Origin: Peribacillus muralis
Lineage (GTDB): Bacteria > Bacillota > Bacilli > Bacillales > DSM-1321
Direction of reading: 5' to 3'
DNA length: 64,000 bases
Assembly (NCBI RefSeq): GCF_001645685.2
Contig: NZ_CP017080.1
Span: forward strand, 1,850,001 to 1,914,000
Below, one piece after another: positions 25,103 through 33,605 of the stretch. Below the pieces are notes generated by a model. That model saw only the letters and a program-made list of their open reading frames with translations, searched no databases and was not told the origin of the DNA. The first letter of the stretch is position 1, and the number at the start of each line of letters is the position of its first letter. Made by a program: the position numbers and the translations under genes.

Positions 25103-26288
25103 ATGGTTAGCTATTCCTGCCATTGCTTTAGTGGCTGCCTTTATTCCGGGTAAGAAAATGACGGACGAAAAGAAGATTCAACAAATATTTGAAAACAGGA
25201 AGGTCGGTATTAATCAGAATGATAATTTCCTTTACCCCAAATTGATCCGTAAATATAACCACCACACATACACCACTTATATCTACTCCTTGCCATTAGG
25301 CGTACCTTCAGAAGCGTTCGAATCCTTTATCCCTGTACTGAAAGATGGACTCAATAAAGATGTTGAAGTTGATTTTGATGAGGTTTTAAAAATTAATGTA
25401 TTTGAACATGGCCTGCCTGAAAGCTGGAATTATGACGATTCCCTCCTTAGGTCTGCAACATGGGAGATACCTATCGGAAACAATCATAAAGGAACTTTGT
25501 ATCACGATTTCGAAAAGTATCCTCATATGCTCGTTGGAGGAGTTACACGTTTTGGCAAAACAGTCTTTATAAAAGAAGCCTTTTATACATTGCTCATGGA
25601 TCAGTTAGAGAATGTTGAATTTTATTTCTTGGACTTGAAAGGCGGCTTGGAGTTTGGGAAATATCTTTCATTGCCACAAGTAAAGGCAGTGGCTAGTGAT
25701 GTTTTTGAAGCAGCGGAAGTGTTGTCCGAAATTGTGGATGACTTAAAAAATCGTGAAAAGATGTTTCGTGCAAAGGGATTTACAAACATTGTGGATACTC
25801 CTATTAAGAAAAGGACCTTTGTGGTAGTGGATGAGGGAGCCGAGTTATCTCCCAATATCATTGCTGGGGAGGGAAAGAAATACGCTAAATTCTGTCAGGC
25901 TGCCCTTTCTGAAATATCTCGAATAGGCGGAGGTTTAGGATTAAGACTGCTTTACTGTACGCAATACCCCACTAAAGAAGCGGTCCCGATGCAAGTAAAA
26001 ATGAATATAGTTTCTTGGATTTCATTCATAGCTGCAGCGCAAATTGGCAGCATGGTTATTTTAGATGAAAAGGGAGCAGAGGATTTACCTAGCACTCCAG
26101 GAAGAGCTATTTACAAAATTGAAAAGAAAAAAGTTGTTCAAGTTCCCTATATTGACGATAAATATATGTTCAAAAAAATGGAGGAAAGAGAACATGAAAT
26201 CATTCACGCAGCAACGAATAGAAAGTCTGTTAACGACAATAGACCAGCTGAGTATGACGAAAATACGCCACCTGCAGCAAATACATGA
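25095..26288 (+). CDS. FtsK/SpoIIIE-domain ATPase, plasmid/prophage type
   Basis: 397 residues. One N-terminal hydrophobic segment (IPAIALVAAFIPG), then a P-loop GGVTRFGKTVFIKE near residue 155 and a Walker B RTFVVVDEGAEL near 240, as in FtsK/TcpA-type DNA pumps. It lacks the gamma DNA-reading domain of chromosomal FtsK. Paired with a replication-relaxation protein, it resembles the DNA-handling genes of rolling-circle plasmids and of Wbeta/Gamma-type Bacillus phages. Confidence 0.88.
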   Translation: MIEWLAIPAIALVAAFIPGKKMTDEKKIQQIFENRKVGINQNDNFLYPKLIRKYNHHTYTTYIYSLPLGVPSEAFESFIPVLKDGLNKDVEVDFDEVLKINVFEHGLPESWNYDDSLLRSATWEIPIGNNHKGTLYHDFEKYPHMLVGGVTRFGKTVFIKEAFYTLLMDQLENVEFYFLDLKGGLEFGKYLSLPQVKAVASDVFEAAEVLSEIVDDLKNREKMFRAKGFTNIVDTPIKKRTFVVVDEGAELSPNIIAGEGKKYAKFCQAALSEISRIGGGLGLRLLYCTQYPTKEAVPMQVKMNIVSWISFIAAAQIGSMVILDEKGAEDLPSTPGRAIYKIEKKKVVQVPYIDDKYMFKKMEEREHEIIHAATNRKSVNDNRPAEYDENTPPAANT

Positions 26289-26844
26289 TCTAAAAAGTTA
26301 CAGCAATGCTTGTCGAGTGATTAAACAACTTAGTCCGTATATCCATGAAACCATGTTCAATAAGGAAAAAGTAATATATCTCAATAAAGAAGGAAGGGAA
26401 TTAATCGGATCTAAAAAAGAGGTGAAAAAGAATATGTTAATCGAGCATACTCTTTTGTGTAACGAGGCTTATTTATACTTTAATTGTCCGTTGGATTGGA
26501 AAACGGAGTATGTTATTGAAACAAAAGAATCAGTTCAGTCATCGTTTGGAATACAATTCAAAGGACTGGCACTAGCGGATAAGAAGAAGGTCGTCAGTGA
26601 CGCCAGTTTTAGCCGTAATGGATACCTTCACTTAATTGAAGTTGATAACATTCGAGGCATGGCAGATAATAAAAGTAAAATTGAATCCTATGCAGATGTG
26701 CTTCCGAAATTGAAGGAAAGACTAGGGTTAGTTCCAACACTTTATGTATTTACTTCAACAGAAGATAGGAAGCGTAAATTCGAAGGTTATATGAAGAAAA
26801 ATAATTTAAGAGGGGAAGTAAAAACCTTTGATGAAATAAAATGA
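26194..26844 (+). CDS. Replication-relaxation family protein
   Basis: 216 residues from ATG 26194 with GGAGGAAAG upstream; the gene lies partly inside the FtsK frame. N-terminal winged-helix region (MTKIRHLQQIHDLKSYSNACRV), then a nuclease-like core with VVSDASF and HLIEVDNI that fits the PF13814-type replication-relaxation fold. Known in plasmids and some phages beside FtsK. Followed at once by a palindrome and CCCCTC repeats. Confidence 0.8.
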   Translation: MKSFTQQRIESLLTTIDQLSMTKIRHLQQIHDLKSYSNACRVIKQLSPYIHETMFNKEKVIYLNKEGRELIGSKKEVKKNMLIEHTLLCNEAYLYFNCPLDWKTEYVIETKESVQSSFGIQFKGLALADKKKVVSDASFSRNGYLHLIEVDNIRGMADNKSKIESYADVLPKLKERLGLVPTLYVFTSTEDRKRKFEGYMKKNNLRGEVKTFDEIK

Positions 26845-26899
26845 GAGGGGTGAAATATTTCACCCCTCCGTTTACCCCTCTTTCACCCCTCTATGATTA
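26845..26899. repeat. 24-bp perfect palindrome plus CCCCTC direct repeats
   Basis: Starting on the base after the replication-relaxation stop, GAGGGGTGAAAT is followed by its exact complement, then two more ACCCCTC units spaced by 9-10 bp. No T tract, so it is not a normal terminator. A replication-protein or relaxase recognition site is possible. Confidence 0.6.
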
Positions 26900-27002
26900 A
26901 AACGATTTGAAAAGGTTTGAAAAGCATCCCGAAACAAAATGGACTATATCAACAGATTAATGGAATTGGAAGGTATAAAAAAGGTAATATTTATAGTTGG
27001 AT

Positions 27003-27060
27003 ATGTTCCGCACGCAAGTCCACCCATGGGAACGCGAACAATATATGTCCATGTATTAAT
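27003..27060 (+). repeat. Direct repeat copy A, probable attachment site
   Basis: 58 bp, 56 identical to 53660-53717. It encodes MFRTQVHPWEREQYMSMY then stop, and both base differences (27014, 27050) are synonymous in that frame. In-frame TAG lies just upstream in both copies. A tyrosine integrase remnant starts 98 bp away. Each copy is followed by a terminator. Either an attL/attR pair or a conserved mini-gene. Confidence 0.7.
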
Positions 27061-27067
27061 AGCTTCA

Positions 27068-27113
27068 AAGCCTTGGTATTACTGAGTTTCTCAGTTGCCA
27101 AGGCTTTTTTTAT
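27068..27113 (+). terminator. Intrinsic terminator following repeat A
   Basis: AAGCCTTGG ... CCAAGGCTT stem with an inner CTGAG/CTCAG pairing and T7. A related hairpin follows repeat B. Confidence 0.85.
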
Positions 27114-27157
27114 TTTTATAAATTGAAGGAGAAAGGGCTGGCTGACCACATTTCAAA

Positions 27158-28359
27158 CTATTTCATATTCAACTGCGTATAATCCATGTAATTTGAATAT
27201 CCGTCTACACTTTTTTCTTCGAGTATTTTTGACACGTGAGCATAGACATCTGCTGTTGTTTGAATGGATTTATGTCCTAAACGTTCCTGCACATCTTTTA
27301 AACTGGATCCAGATTCAAGAAGTAAAACGGCGTGGGTATGTCGTAAACCGTGGATGGTTATATGTTTAGTAATTCCTGCTTTTCTACAGATGCGATTAAA
27401 AGCTCTGTGTAAGGTGGATTTTGAATAGGGGAGGCCATTCCCTCTTTCGAAAACAAGAGTTGTTTCTCTATGATATCTATCTGCCAATTTCAACCTTATT
27501 TCCTTTTGCTTAATGACATGACGTGTTAACAGAGCGGCAAGGCTTTCTGCGATTAAAATTTTCTATACGATGTTTCAGTTTTAGGTGGTCCAAACATTTT
27601 ATCAATATCCAATGCATCATACTTTATAGTTTTGTATACTTTAATTTTATTTTCGGTAAAGTCTAAATCGTGAAACTGGAGAGCTAAAGCTTCGCCTTTT
27701 CTTAAACCAGTATAAATCAGTGTTTTAAATAAAATAAAATAGTTCCAATCTTCTGCTTGAGCAGCATCTAAAAATCTAAATACTTCATCTTTGCTTAGAT
27801 ATTCTAAATCTTCATCTTCTTTTATCTGGTTTATTGCCTTATTAGGGATTGTCACTCCAGAACAAGGGTTTTTAGATATCATTTCAAGAGAAACGGCTTT
27901 ATTCATCGCATTGTAAAGAGTAGTGTGGATGATTTCTACAGTTCTTTTACTTTTTTCTTGATCAGCGAGTTTATTAATGATTTTTTGATAATGTGTTGGG
28001 GTTAAATCTTTTATCTTCATATGACCTATTAACGGAAGGAGTTTTTTTTGAACATTTCGTTCATGAAGCTTAAATGTATTTTCTTTCACTGCATTCTTTT
28101 TATAGGTGACTAACCAATCAGGTAAGTAATCTTTAAAAAGAATATCTTTGTTATAAGCCTGTCCGTTATTTATAATAATGTCTTTAAGTGCTTCCTCCAC
28201 CTTAAAAGCAGCTTCTTTTTTAGTATCTGCACGTCGTGTAATTTGAGTTCTTTTACCAGTTGCGGGATTGCGAGGACCTTCTTCAGTACAATTCCATTTG
28301 TAGCCCTGTTTATTTTTAGCAGGAACTTTTTTGATATTAAGACAAAATGGACACAGTCT
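27158..28359 (-). pseudogene. Tyrosine-type phage integrase, frameshifted and N-terminally truncated
   Basis: The C-terminal part (27158-27493) has HGLRHTHAVLLLESGSSLKD and GHKSIQTTADVYAHVS with the catalytic R-H-R...H...Y set. The larger part (27553 upward) has the arm-binding and core-binding domains (TRRADTKKEAAFKVEEALKD). The frames join if one A is restored in the AAAA run at about 27562. Upstream the frame is open only to 28359 and has no ATG/GTG/TTG start, so the 5' end is also lost where it meets the dnaD-like gene. Confidence 0.88.
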
Positions 28360-28383
28360 TTAATTTTTTGTTTTTTGTCAGCA

Positions 28384-28755
28384 ATGATTGCTCACAATTC
28401 TTCCGACAATCCTTCCGACAGTTCTTCCGGCAAACCGGTTCCAGGTAAAGAAGAAGGAAAAAAGGAATTAAATGCTTTTCAATTTTATGAACAAGAAGGT
28501 TTTGGGACCATCAGTGGATTTATGGCAGAAAGAATAGGCTTCTTGATTGATGATTTTGGTGAAGCATCATTAATAGCAGCCATGCAGGAATCAGTATTGC
28601 AAGGAGCTCGAAACTTAAAATATGTAGAAGCTATCTTGCTAAATCCTAAGAAAAATTCAGGTGATAAAAAAGGGGGAAAGTTCAAAATGCTAAGAAAAAT
28701 GAGTCTACAGGAGCCTTACTTGAAAAATACGACTTCGGTACCCCGTTTCGGATAA
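28384..28755 (+). CDS. DnaD-like helicase loader, N-terminally truncated
   Basis: 123 residues from ATG 28384. Retains the C-terminal DnaB_2/DnaD domain: NAFQFYEQEGFGTISGFMAE, then LIAAMQESVLQGARNLKYVEAIL. The usual winged-helix N-terminal domain (about 100+ residues) is missing. The sequence upstream is antisense to the integrase, so a deletion brought the two 5' ends together. After about residue 100 another frame reads NESTGALLEKYDFGTPFR and may be the original tail. Confidence 0.75.
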   Translation: MIAHNSSDNPSDSSSGKPVPGKEEGKKELNAFQFYEQEGFGTISGFMAERIGFLIDDFGEASLIAAMQESVLQGARNLKYVEAILLNPKKNSGDKKGGKFKMLRKMSLQEPYLKNTTSVPRFG

Positions 28756-28780
28756 AAGGTGCGGTGATTGCCAAAAGTTA

Positions 28781-29509
28781 ATGTTCTTAGATGGTTTCCG
28801 AAATTCATTCTGTTGGTACTGCGAAGAGATTAAAGGACAAGATTGGCAATTAGCTAAAGAAACTGAACTTATTCACCAAAGGAATCAGATAAGGGGGCTC
28901 TATGAGGAGTTTGCTGAGAATAGTTTAATCAACGAAAAGTTGAAGAAAGCTACATTTGCCAATTATGTTCCTCCTTCACCTGATCTTGATAGTGCAAAAC
29001 ATGCTTATATAGACTTCGTGAAGAACTATGATCCTGATAATCCTCAGAGTCTCCTGGTCATTGGAAATTATGGTACTGGGAAAAGCCATTTAGCAGTGGC
29101 GGCTACAAAAGAATTTATGAAGCAGGAGAAATCGGCATTGTTCATCCAAGTAAACAAGTTATTTACCAAAATTACTTCTACCTGGAATAAAAACAGCGAG
29201 TTAACAGAAGGGAAACTGATGGAAATCATTGCTTCTGTAGAACTGTTAGTTATTGATGATTTTGGTGCGGAATTTACGGAAAAGGACAAATCCCAAATAA
29301 CTTGGAAAGTAACAAAAATGAACGAAATTATAGATTCACGTTGTGGTAAATCTACTATTTTCACGACAAACTTCACTATTTCAGAGCTATCTGCCATGTA
29401 CGGTGAAAGAGATTTTTCCCGGATGATTCAGGATGCCGATCCGATTGAGATGTACGGAGACAATTATAGATTGCGAAAATTCCAGAAAGAAAAGGGAGAA
29501 TTCAAATGA
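28781..29509 (+). CDS. DnaC/IstB-like helicase-loading ATPase
   Basis: 242 residues from ATG 28781. P-loop VIGNYGTGKSHLAVA near residue 92 and Walker B LLVIDDFGAEF near 152. A CWYC pair follows the start and a CGDC pair is coded just before it (28757 onward), so the original N-terminus held a four-Cys zinc site and started further upstream, in a frame now interrupted. Loads the replicative helicase on phage DNA. Ends in a 4-bp overlap with the next gene. Confidence 0.85.
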   Translation: MFLDGFRNSFCWYCEEIKGQDWQLAKETELIHQRNQIRGLYEEFAENSLINEKLKKATFANYVPPSPDLDSAKHAYIDFVKNYDPDNPQSLLVIGNYGTGKSHLAVAATKEFMKQEKSALFIQVNKLFTKITSTWNKNSELTEGKLMEIIASVELLVIDDFGAEFTEKDKSQITWKVTKMNEIIDSRCGKSTIFTTNFTISELSAMYGERDFSRMIQDADPIEMYGDNYRLRKFQKEKGEFK

Positions 29510-29742
29510 CCCAAATTAATTTATTAGGCTTTAATGGCCCCGCGCCACACTCGATTATTTACTGGCAGCAAGGCGGGGAGGATCAATCAAAAACGGTCTG
29601 CTATACGCCGGATGAAGAAAAATGGGCGCTAGATCGTTTTCATACAGCTGGTGATTATTATTATAAAACTTATGATAAAGCTGTTGTGGATTATGGAGAT
29701 GAGGTTGTTGATTATCCTCACTCGTTAAGAAAGGGGGCATAA
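29506..29742 (+). CDS. Small phage early protein, unknown
   Basis: 78 residues, ATGA overlap with dnaC. Contains SIIYWQQGGEDQSKTVCYTP and a Tyr-rich YYYKTYDKAVVDYGDEVVDY. No family recognised. Operon position says early/replication gene. Confidence 0.6.
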   Translation: MTQINLLGFNGPAPHSIIYWQQGGEDQSKTVCYTPDEEKWALDRFHTAGDYYYKTYDKAVVDYGDEVVDYPHSLRKGA

Positions 29743-29744
29743 GC

Positions 29745-29888
29745 ATGTATTGTCCCGTGTGTAATCGTCCATTAAAAAGCAAAGAAAGTATTGCCAAGGG
29801 TATCGTTCCTGTTTGCGAAGCAAAGCTAAAAAAGATGAAGAATGAAGCTCCTGAGAATCAAATTATGATGGAATTGAAGGTGAAGTAA
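29745..29888 (+). CDS. DUF6011-like zinc-knuckle protein
   Basis: 47 residues, ATG 29745 after AAGGGGGCATAAGC. MYCPVCNRPLKSKESIAKGI followed by VPVC gives the C-x2-C...C pattern of small DUF6011-like phage proteins. Stop overlaps the next gene by 1 bp. Possibly nucleic-acid binding; function unknown. Confidence 0.65.
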   Translation: MYCPVCNRPLKSKESIAKGIVPVCEAKLKKMKNEAPENQIMMELKVK

Positions 29889-30290
29889 TGCCAGTCAGTA
29901 AATACGGCAACAAGAAGGTGACCTTGGATGGCCATACATTTGATAGTAAAGCTGAGGCGAAATACTACGAGCAGCTTAAGTGGTCTCAACTTCACAACCA
30001 AATTTTATTTTTCCGAATACAGCCTCGGTATCTTCTTCAGGCGGCTTTCATGAAGAACGGTAAAACTTTTCGGAAAATTGAATATGTTGCGGATTTTGAA
30101 ATCCATAACCTCGACGGATCCATTGAGATAATCGATGTGAAAGGCGTGGAAACGGAGGCATTTAAGATTAAGAGAAAGCTATTTGAAAAGATTTACCCGC
30201 ATAAGCTTTCTTCTCCTCAACTTAGATGATACATACGGCTGGATTGAGCTGGATGACCCAAGAAGCGTGAGAAAAAAGCAGGGAAGGTGA
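29888..30290 (+). pseudogene. DUF1064 family (nuclease-like), frameshifted near its C-terminus
   Basis: MPVSKYGNKKVTLDGHTFDS and KAEAKYYEQLK with ADFEIHNLDGSIEIIDVKG are the DUF1064 hallmarks (endonuclease-like D-x-K core). The intact frame stops at 30229, but the next frame continues the family C-terminus FLLLNLDDTYGWIELDDPRS to TGA 30288-30290. One base gained or lost at about 30200 explains it. The catalytic core is upstream of the break, so a slightly truncated protein could still work. Confidence 0.75.
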
Positions 30291-30296
30291 AAGCCA

Positions 30297-30431
30297 ATGC
30301 AAAGGCGCGTAAGCCGAGAATGGGTACTCCTGTTTCGAAGAGAAGGCGTGCATAAGGTATTCGTTTATGAGCTATTGCGAAAGAAGGAGCTGGCCAACCG
30401 GCTCAGGAGAGGTTGGAAAGTATTAAATTAA
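30297..30431 (+). CDS. Small basic phage protein
   Basis: 44 residues, ATG 30297 after GGAAGGTGAAAGCC. Arg-rich: MQRRVSREWVLLFRREGVHK, NRLRRGWKVLN. No domain known. Follows DUF1064 closely and precedes a roughly 390-bp stretch without clear genes. Confidence 0.55.
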   Translation: MQRRVSREWVLLFRREGVHKVFVYELLRKKELANRLRRGWKVLN

Positions 30432-30824
30432 ATCGCGCGGTCGACACAAACAGTGCCGACTGAAAATTTGTCATATCTACTTATTCAGCATTTTTCTTTT
30501 CATAAAAAATCATTGCTATATGGATAATTAAACTTATTGAAAGGGCAATAACAATACTAATATCTAGTGTTCCTGCGTCTTCGGGTTTATTAAAGAATCC
30601 GTTAATTGTAGTGAATATTAGAAGAACTAAATAAATATAGATTACATTTTTCGGGAAAAATGAAATTGGGAATACCCCCTTTAAGAATTGATGTTATCAA
30701 TTTCCTGTCAGTAACTATTGTATCTAAAAAGAGAGTACCTTGATAGAGGCCTAATGTATTTTTAAGAAAAGTACAGCATAGTTCGAATAAACACTGACAT
30801 TAGGAAGGAAGGAAGGAGCCAGTA
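30432..30824. other. Gap holding a relic of a two-helix membrane protein (minus strand, 30481-30690)
   Basis: On the minus strand a frame without stop reads IYIYLVLLIFTTINGFF and IALSISLIIHIAMIFYEKKN before TAA 30481. It has no usable start codon, so it is probably a dead two-helix membrane gene. The rest shows nothing coding; GGAAGGAAGGAAGGAGCC near 30800 is the SD of the next gene. Confidence 0.35.
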
Positions 30825-30989
30825 ATGGAGGCCAATGAGATACCAAGGGAAGAATTACTGTTGCGGGATGTCAACATTCAGTTTTGGGAGCTGCGCAGGG
30901 TTAGAGAGGAGAATCTTCAATTAAAGGAAGAAAACAAGCAGTTGAGGATCATCAAACAAGCTTATGAAGCGTTGAAGACAGCATTATAA
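30825..30989 (+). CDS. Small coiled-coil phage protein
   Basis: 54 residues, ATG after a GGAAGGAAGGAAGGAGCC run. Nearly all heptad helix: ELRRVREENLQLKEENKQLR. Could be a leucine-zipper regulator or assembly factor; no DNA-binding basic region is obvious. Confidence 0.6.
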   Translation: MEANEIPREELLLRDVNIQFWELRRVREENLQLKEENKQLRIIKQAYEALKTAL

Positions 30990-31068
30990 AAAACTCCCCG
31001 TCTGCAAAAGGGGAATCCGAGATTTCTCTAAACATCCTATTTTTATTTTACCACAGGGAGGAATCTCA

Positions 31069-31305
31069 ATGAAAGAAGCTGCCAAGCTAAATAGTGGATA
31101 TATTACAAGGTTACAAAACATTGAAATTGATCCTAGTACAATGAGACTAGAAATTGATATAATGAAACAAAAGGGAAGCTTTTCCATAGTAGTATGTGAT
31201 GGTAAGGCAAAATTTATTCAGTTGCCGAATCATGGGGAGACAAGGATTGTTACTCATCAAGGAAAAGTCAAGAGGGTGAAGTTTGATGAAGGGGAAGAAT
31301 TTTAG
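31069..31305 (+). CDS. DUF3954-like phage protein
   Basis: 78 residues, ATG after CAGGGAGGAATCTCA. C-terminal part GKAKFIQLPNHGETRIVTHQ with GKVKRVKF is the core of the DUF3954 family, common in early regions of Bacillus phages. Function not known. Overlaps the next gene. Confidence 0.65.
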   Translation: MKEAAKLNSGYITRLQNIEIDPSTMRLEIDIMKQKGSFSIVVCDGKAKFIQLPNHGETRIVTHQGKVKRVKFDEGEEF

Positions 31306-32065
31306 TTCTATGAAAGAAAATATTAAAAGGTGGAGATTTTCACTAAATACATTGTTTTTTGTACTGATTATGCTTATTTGCTGTATATTTTCGTTATCTT
31401 TTGAATTACTGGTGCAAATACTTTCGGAAGTTATTTCTTTACTATTAATATCCTTTTGCATATATAATTTTATGAAAATATCTAACAAGGTACTGGATAA
31501 GCTTGAATTAAAAAGTATAAAAAAATCTGTTGAAAATAAAAATCAAACACTTTATGGTTGGACCGGCAATGTAAATGCAGATTTTATCTTTGAATTATTA
31601 GGAGATGAAAAGGAAAAAGGGAATACTCTTGAAAATCTTAGGTATATAAAGGGGGAAATTGAATTAAAAGTAGGTTCAAATAAAGGTGATTATATTCTGC
31701 TTAAAAATTATATAGAAAGCTACGATAAAAATAGTATTTTTAGTAAATTTAATACAATCGTTTTCGGATTGTTAGTTGCAGTATTAACTTCCGGGCTTAC
31801 ATTGTTTATTAAATCGGAAAAAGTTAAATCTTTTACAAATAGTTTTTTCTTTAGCCCACAACCTATTAAACCTCTCGAATACATTCAATTTATTGTTGAT
31901 GTGGGATATATAGTTATGATAGGTTGTGCTTTCCTTATATTTATTATTAATCATTTAATGCGAGAAAAGCGTAAGCTAGAAGGTCTTAAAGCTATTATAG
32001 AAACAATTATATATGAAAAAGATAATAATATTAGTTCTACCAGCTCACTGGAGGACACTGAATGA
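31286..32065 (+). CDS. Membrane protein with about four helices, unknown
   Basis: 259 residues; ATG 31286 after GAGGGTGA, with ATG 31310 as alternative. Hydrophobic segments at about residues 15-40, 45-62, 160-182 and 207-230, with a cytoplasmic K/E/N-rich middle. AT-rich relative to neighbours, which suggests a moron inserted in the early operon. Closed by its own strong terminator. No family recognised. Confidence 0.7.
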   Translation: MKGKNFSSMKENIKRWRFSLNTLFFVLIMLICCIFSLSFELLVQILSEVISLLLISFCIYNFMKISNKVLDKLELKSIKKSVENKNQTLYGWTGNVNADFIFELLGDEKEKGNTLENLRYIKGEIELKVGSNKGDYILLKNYIESYDKNSIFSKFNTIVFGLLVAVLTSGLTLFIKSEKVKSFTNSFFFSPQPIKPLEYIQFIVDVGYIVMIGCAFLIFIINHLMREKRKLEGLKAIIETIIYEKDNNISSTSSLEDTE

Positions 32066-32100
32066 ACGGTTAACGCCGTCGTTTGGTGTCCTCTTTTTTT
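32051..32100 (+). terminator. Intrinsic terminator
   Basis: GAGGACAC ... GTGTCCTC stem with an inner hairpin and T7, beginning inside the 3' end of the membrane gene. Confidence 0.85.
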
Positions 32101-32118
32101 GTATAGGGGGGCAATGGG

Positions 32119-32259
32119 ATGAATTCAGAAGCAAAAATAAAATCGAAGCAACCTGTACAAACGAACGAGCAAAAGCTTTCTGAAAGAGAATGGAAAGAAC
32201 TTATGGGTATTGGCAGGCCGGTTTATCGCAGGCATAGAGGATCGCTTAGACAAAAATAA
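32119..32259 (+). CDS. Small phage protein preceding the late regulator
   Basis: 46 residues. LSEREWKELMGIGRPVYRRH then RGSLRQK is a pattern I have seen repeatedly in Bacillus phages just before the sigma-like regulator. Basic C-terminus. ATG 32119 after ATAGGGGGGCAATGGG. Role unknown. Confidence 0.65.
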   Translation: MNSEAKIKSKQPVQTNEQKLSEREWKELMGIGRPVYRRHRGSLRQK

Positions 32260-32274
32260 TGAAGGAGTGGTCAT

Positions 32275-32769
32275 GTGAGACAATTACTTATCGAATATAA
32301 ACGGTCACTACGAGAAGCCAGGAAGATGTTGAAAACGATTGATAGCAAATTAGATCCTTCTTTAATAGATAAAGAGGATAAAGGTTTGATAAATAACATA
32401 ATCAGCGACCTAGAATACGCTATTGAATGGTTAAAATCCGGAAGAAATCCAGATGCCAGAAGAGGAATCGATAAAAATGGGGTATATCTTACTGATCCTG
32501 GTGTGCTTGACATTTTGCCTGTTCAGGTAGTGTATAAGGAACTCTCTAAAGAATTACCATCTTTCGAAAGGGAGTTAATCGAAGATGCCCTTTGTACCCT
32601 TAGCGATAGAGAAAAGGATGTATTTATGATGATTAAAGTTGAAGGTCTCACCTTTGACAACACTGCAGATTTATTAGGGGTAAAAAAAAGTACTGTTCAA
32701 ACGCATCTTGAAAGAGCAGAAAAGAAAATCAATGAAAGAAAAATCGGGAGCCTTTTTCTAGTTTCATGA
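32275..32769 (+). CDS. Sigma-70 region 4-like late-gene regulator (Xpf/ArpU-like)
   Basis: 164 residues, GTG 32275 after GAAGGAGTGGTCAT. C-terminal third is a sigma region 4 HTH: LSDREKDVFMMIKVEGLTFD then ADLLGVKKSTVQTHLERA. Such proteins switch on phage late operons. N-terminal half is helical with GRNPDARRGIDKNGVYL. Its place at the early/late border of the second prophage fits, but the late genes are now separated from it by cassettes. Confidence 0.85.
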   Translation: MRQLLIEYKRSLREARKMLKTIDSKLDPSLIDKEDKGLINNIISDLEYAIEWLKSGRNPDARRGIDKNGVYLTDPGVLDILPVQVVYKELSKELPSFERELIEDALCTLSDREKDVFMMIKVEGLTFDNTADLLGVKKSTVQTHLERAEKKINERKIGSLFLVS

Positions 32770-32784
32770 AAAAGGTTTTTTTTT
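32750..32784 (+). terminator. Intrinsic terminator after sigma-like gene
   Basis: GCCTTTTTC ... GAAAAAGGT stem followed by T8; overlaps the gene's last codons. Confidence 0.8.
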
Positions 32785-32904
32785 GTCGTACAAATGATGT
32801 ATATATATAGATATATATTTAAATGTAAATAATTCACCCTTTCTCTAATTTGAGGTAACAGATACTAAATGTGGTATTATAGAGTTAAGGGGAGGTAGTT
32901 TCTT

Positions 32905-33129
32905 ATGCCGAAAAATGTTCTGAGCGAAGAAAGTAGAATTGCTATAAAATCCACCTTAAATATTAATATAACAAAATCTAAAAACAATTGCAGAAATTGT
33001 CACTATCGCCCAGTTGATTATATCTGTAATAAACATTTTATTAAAACAGAGAATAATGAGACGTGCCAGCAATTTAAAAAAGATATTAAATTTACTTTTG
33101 TAAACGGCGGAAGAATGTCGCCTAGATAA
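32905..33129 (+). CDS. Small Cys-rich protein, possible zinc ribbon
   Basis: 74 residues, ATG after AAGGGGAGGTAGTTTCTT. CRNCHYRPVDYICNKHFIKT with a later ETC gives C-x2-C...C...C spacing for one metal site. Charged N-terminus. Possible promoter just upstream (TATTATAGAG). Own terminator at 33141. Function unknown. Confidence 0.6.
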   Translation: MPKNVLSEESRIAIKSTLNINITKSKNNCRNCHYRPVDYICNKHFIKTENNETCQQFKKDIKFTFVNGGRMSPR

Positions 33130-33140
33130 GATATAATCAT

Positions 33141-33166
33141 GCATCCTCCGGGATGTTTTTTCTTTT
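33141..33166 (+). terminator. Intrinsic terminator
   Basis: CATCC-TCCG-GGATG then T6. Similar sequence to the GCATCC...GGATGC hairpins of the cassette array. Confidence 0.75.
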
Positions 33167-33196
33167 TTAGATATCCACTTCGGAAGTACTTGTTTA

Positions 33197-33439
33197 TCAG
33201 TTTGATCCTTTCAATTTACGAATCATTAATCTAACAGCGTTATCCAATTCTCTTTCTGATCTAGTTGATTCGATTTCAGTGCGGACTTCTTCAAACTTTA
33301 TTTTTTTTCCTGTTTCAACTTCTTCTACTAAAACAGGAATTACAGATCCTACAAGCGTGTAATAAACTAGATAAGAATTATCTTCTGCATTTACTAATGA
33401 AACTTGTAGTTTATTGTTGTGTAGCCAAGGACTAGTCAT
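33197..33439 (-). CDS. Small protein on minus strand, unknown
   Basis: 80 residues, ATG 33439 after AAAAGGAGGTGTTACA. Sequence LQVSLVNAEDNSYLVYYTLV, then a charged helix ending in MIRKLKGSN. Transcribed against the surrounding genes, so probably an independent lysogen-expressed gene. No family recognised. Confidence 0.65.
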   Translation of the reverse strand: MTSPWLHNNKLQVSLVNAEDNSYLVYYTLVGSVIPVLVEEVETGKKIKFEEVRTEIESTRSERELDNAVRLMIRKLKGSN

Positions 33440-33605
33440 TGTAACACCTCCTTTTCAACAATATTCGGCAAGAAGAAGTAAAAACCTCTAAATCTCTTAT
33501 CCACTCGTATGAATGTTGGAGGAATAAACCTTTTTTTTTTGAAATAAAATAATAAGAGGGAGATGGTAGTATTAATAAAAACAAATTGATCAGGGAAATA
33601 AAGTA

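Noticed and set aside
26917..27126. 69-codon frame across repeat A, and an MDYINRLMELE frame from 26939
   Set aside because: No SD, and differences between repeats A and B are non-synonymous in these frames; the 18-codon frame fits better.
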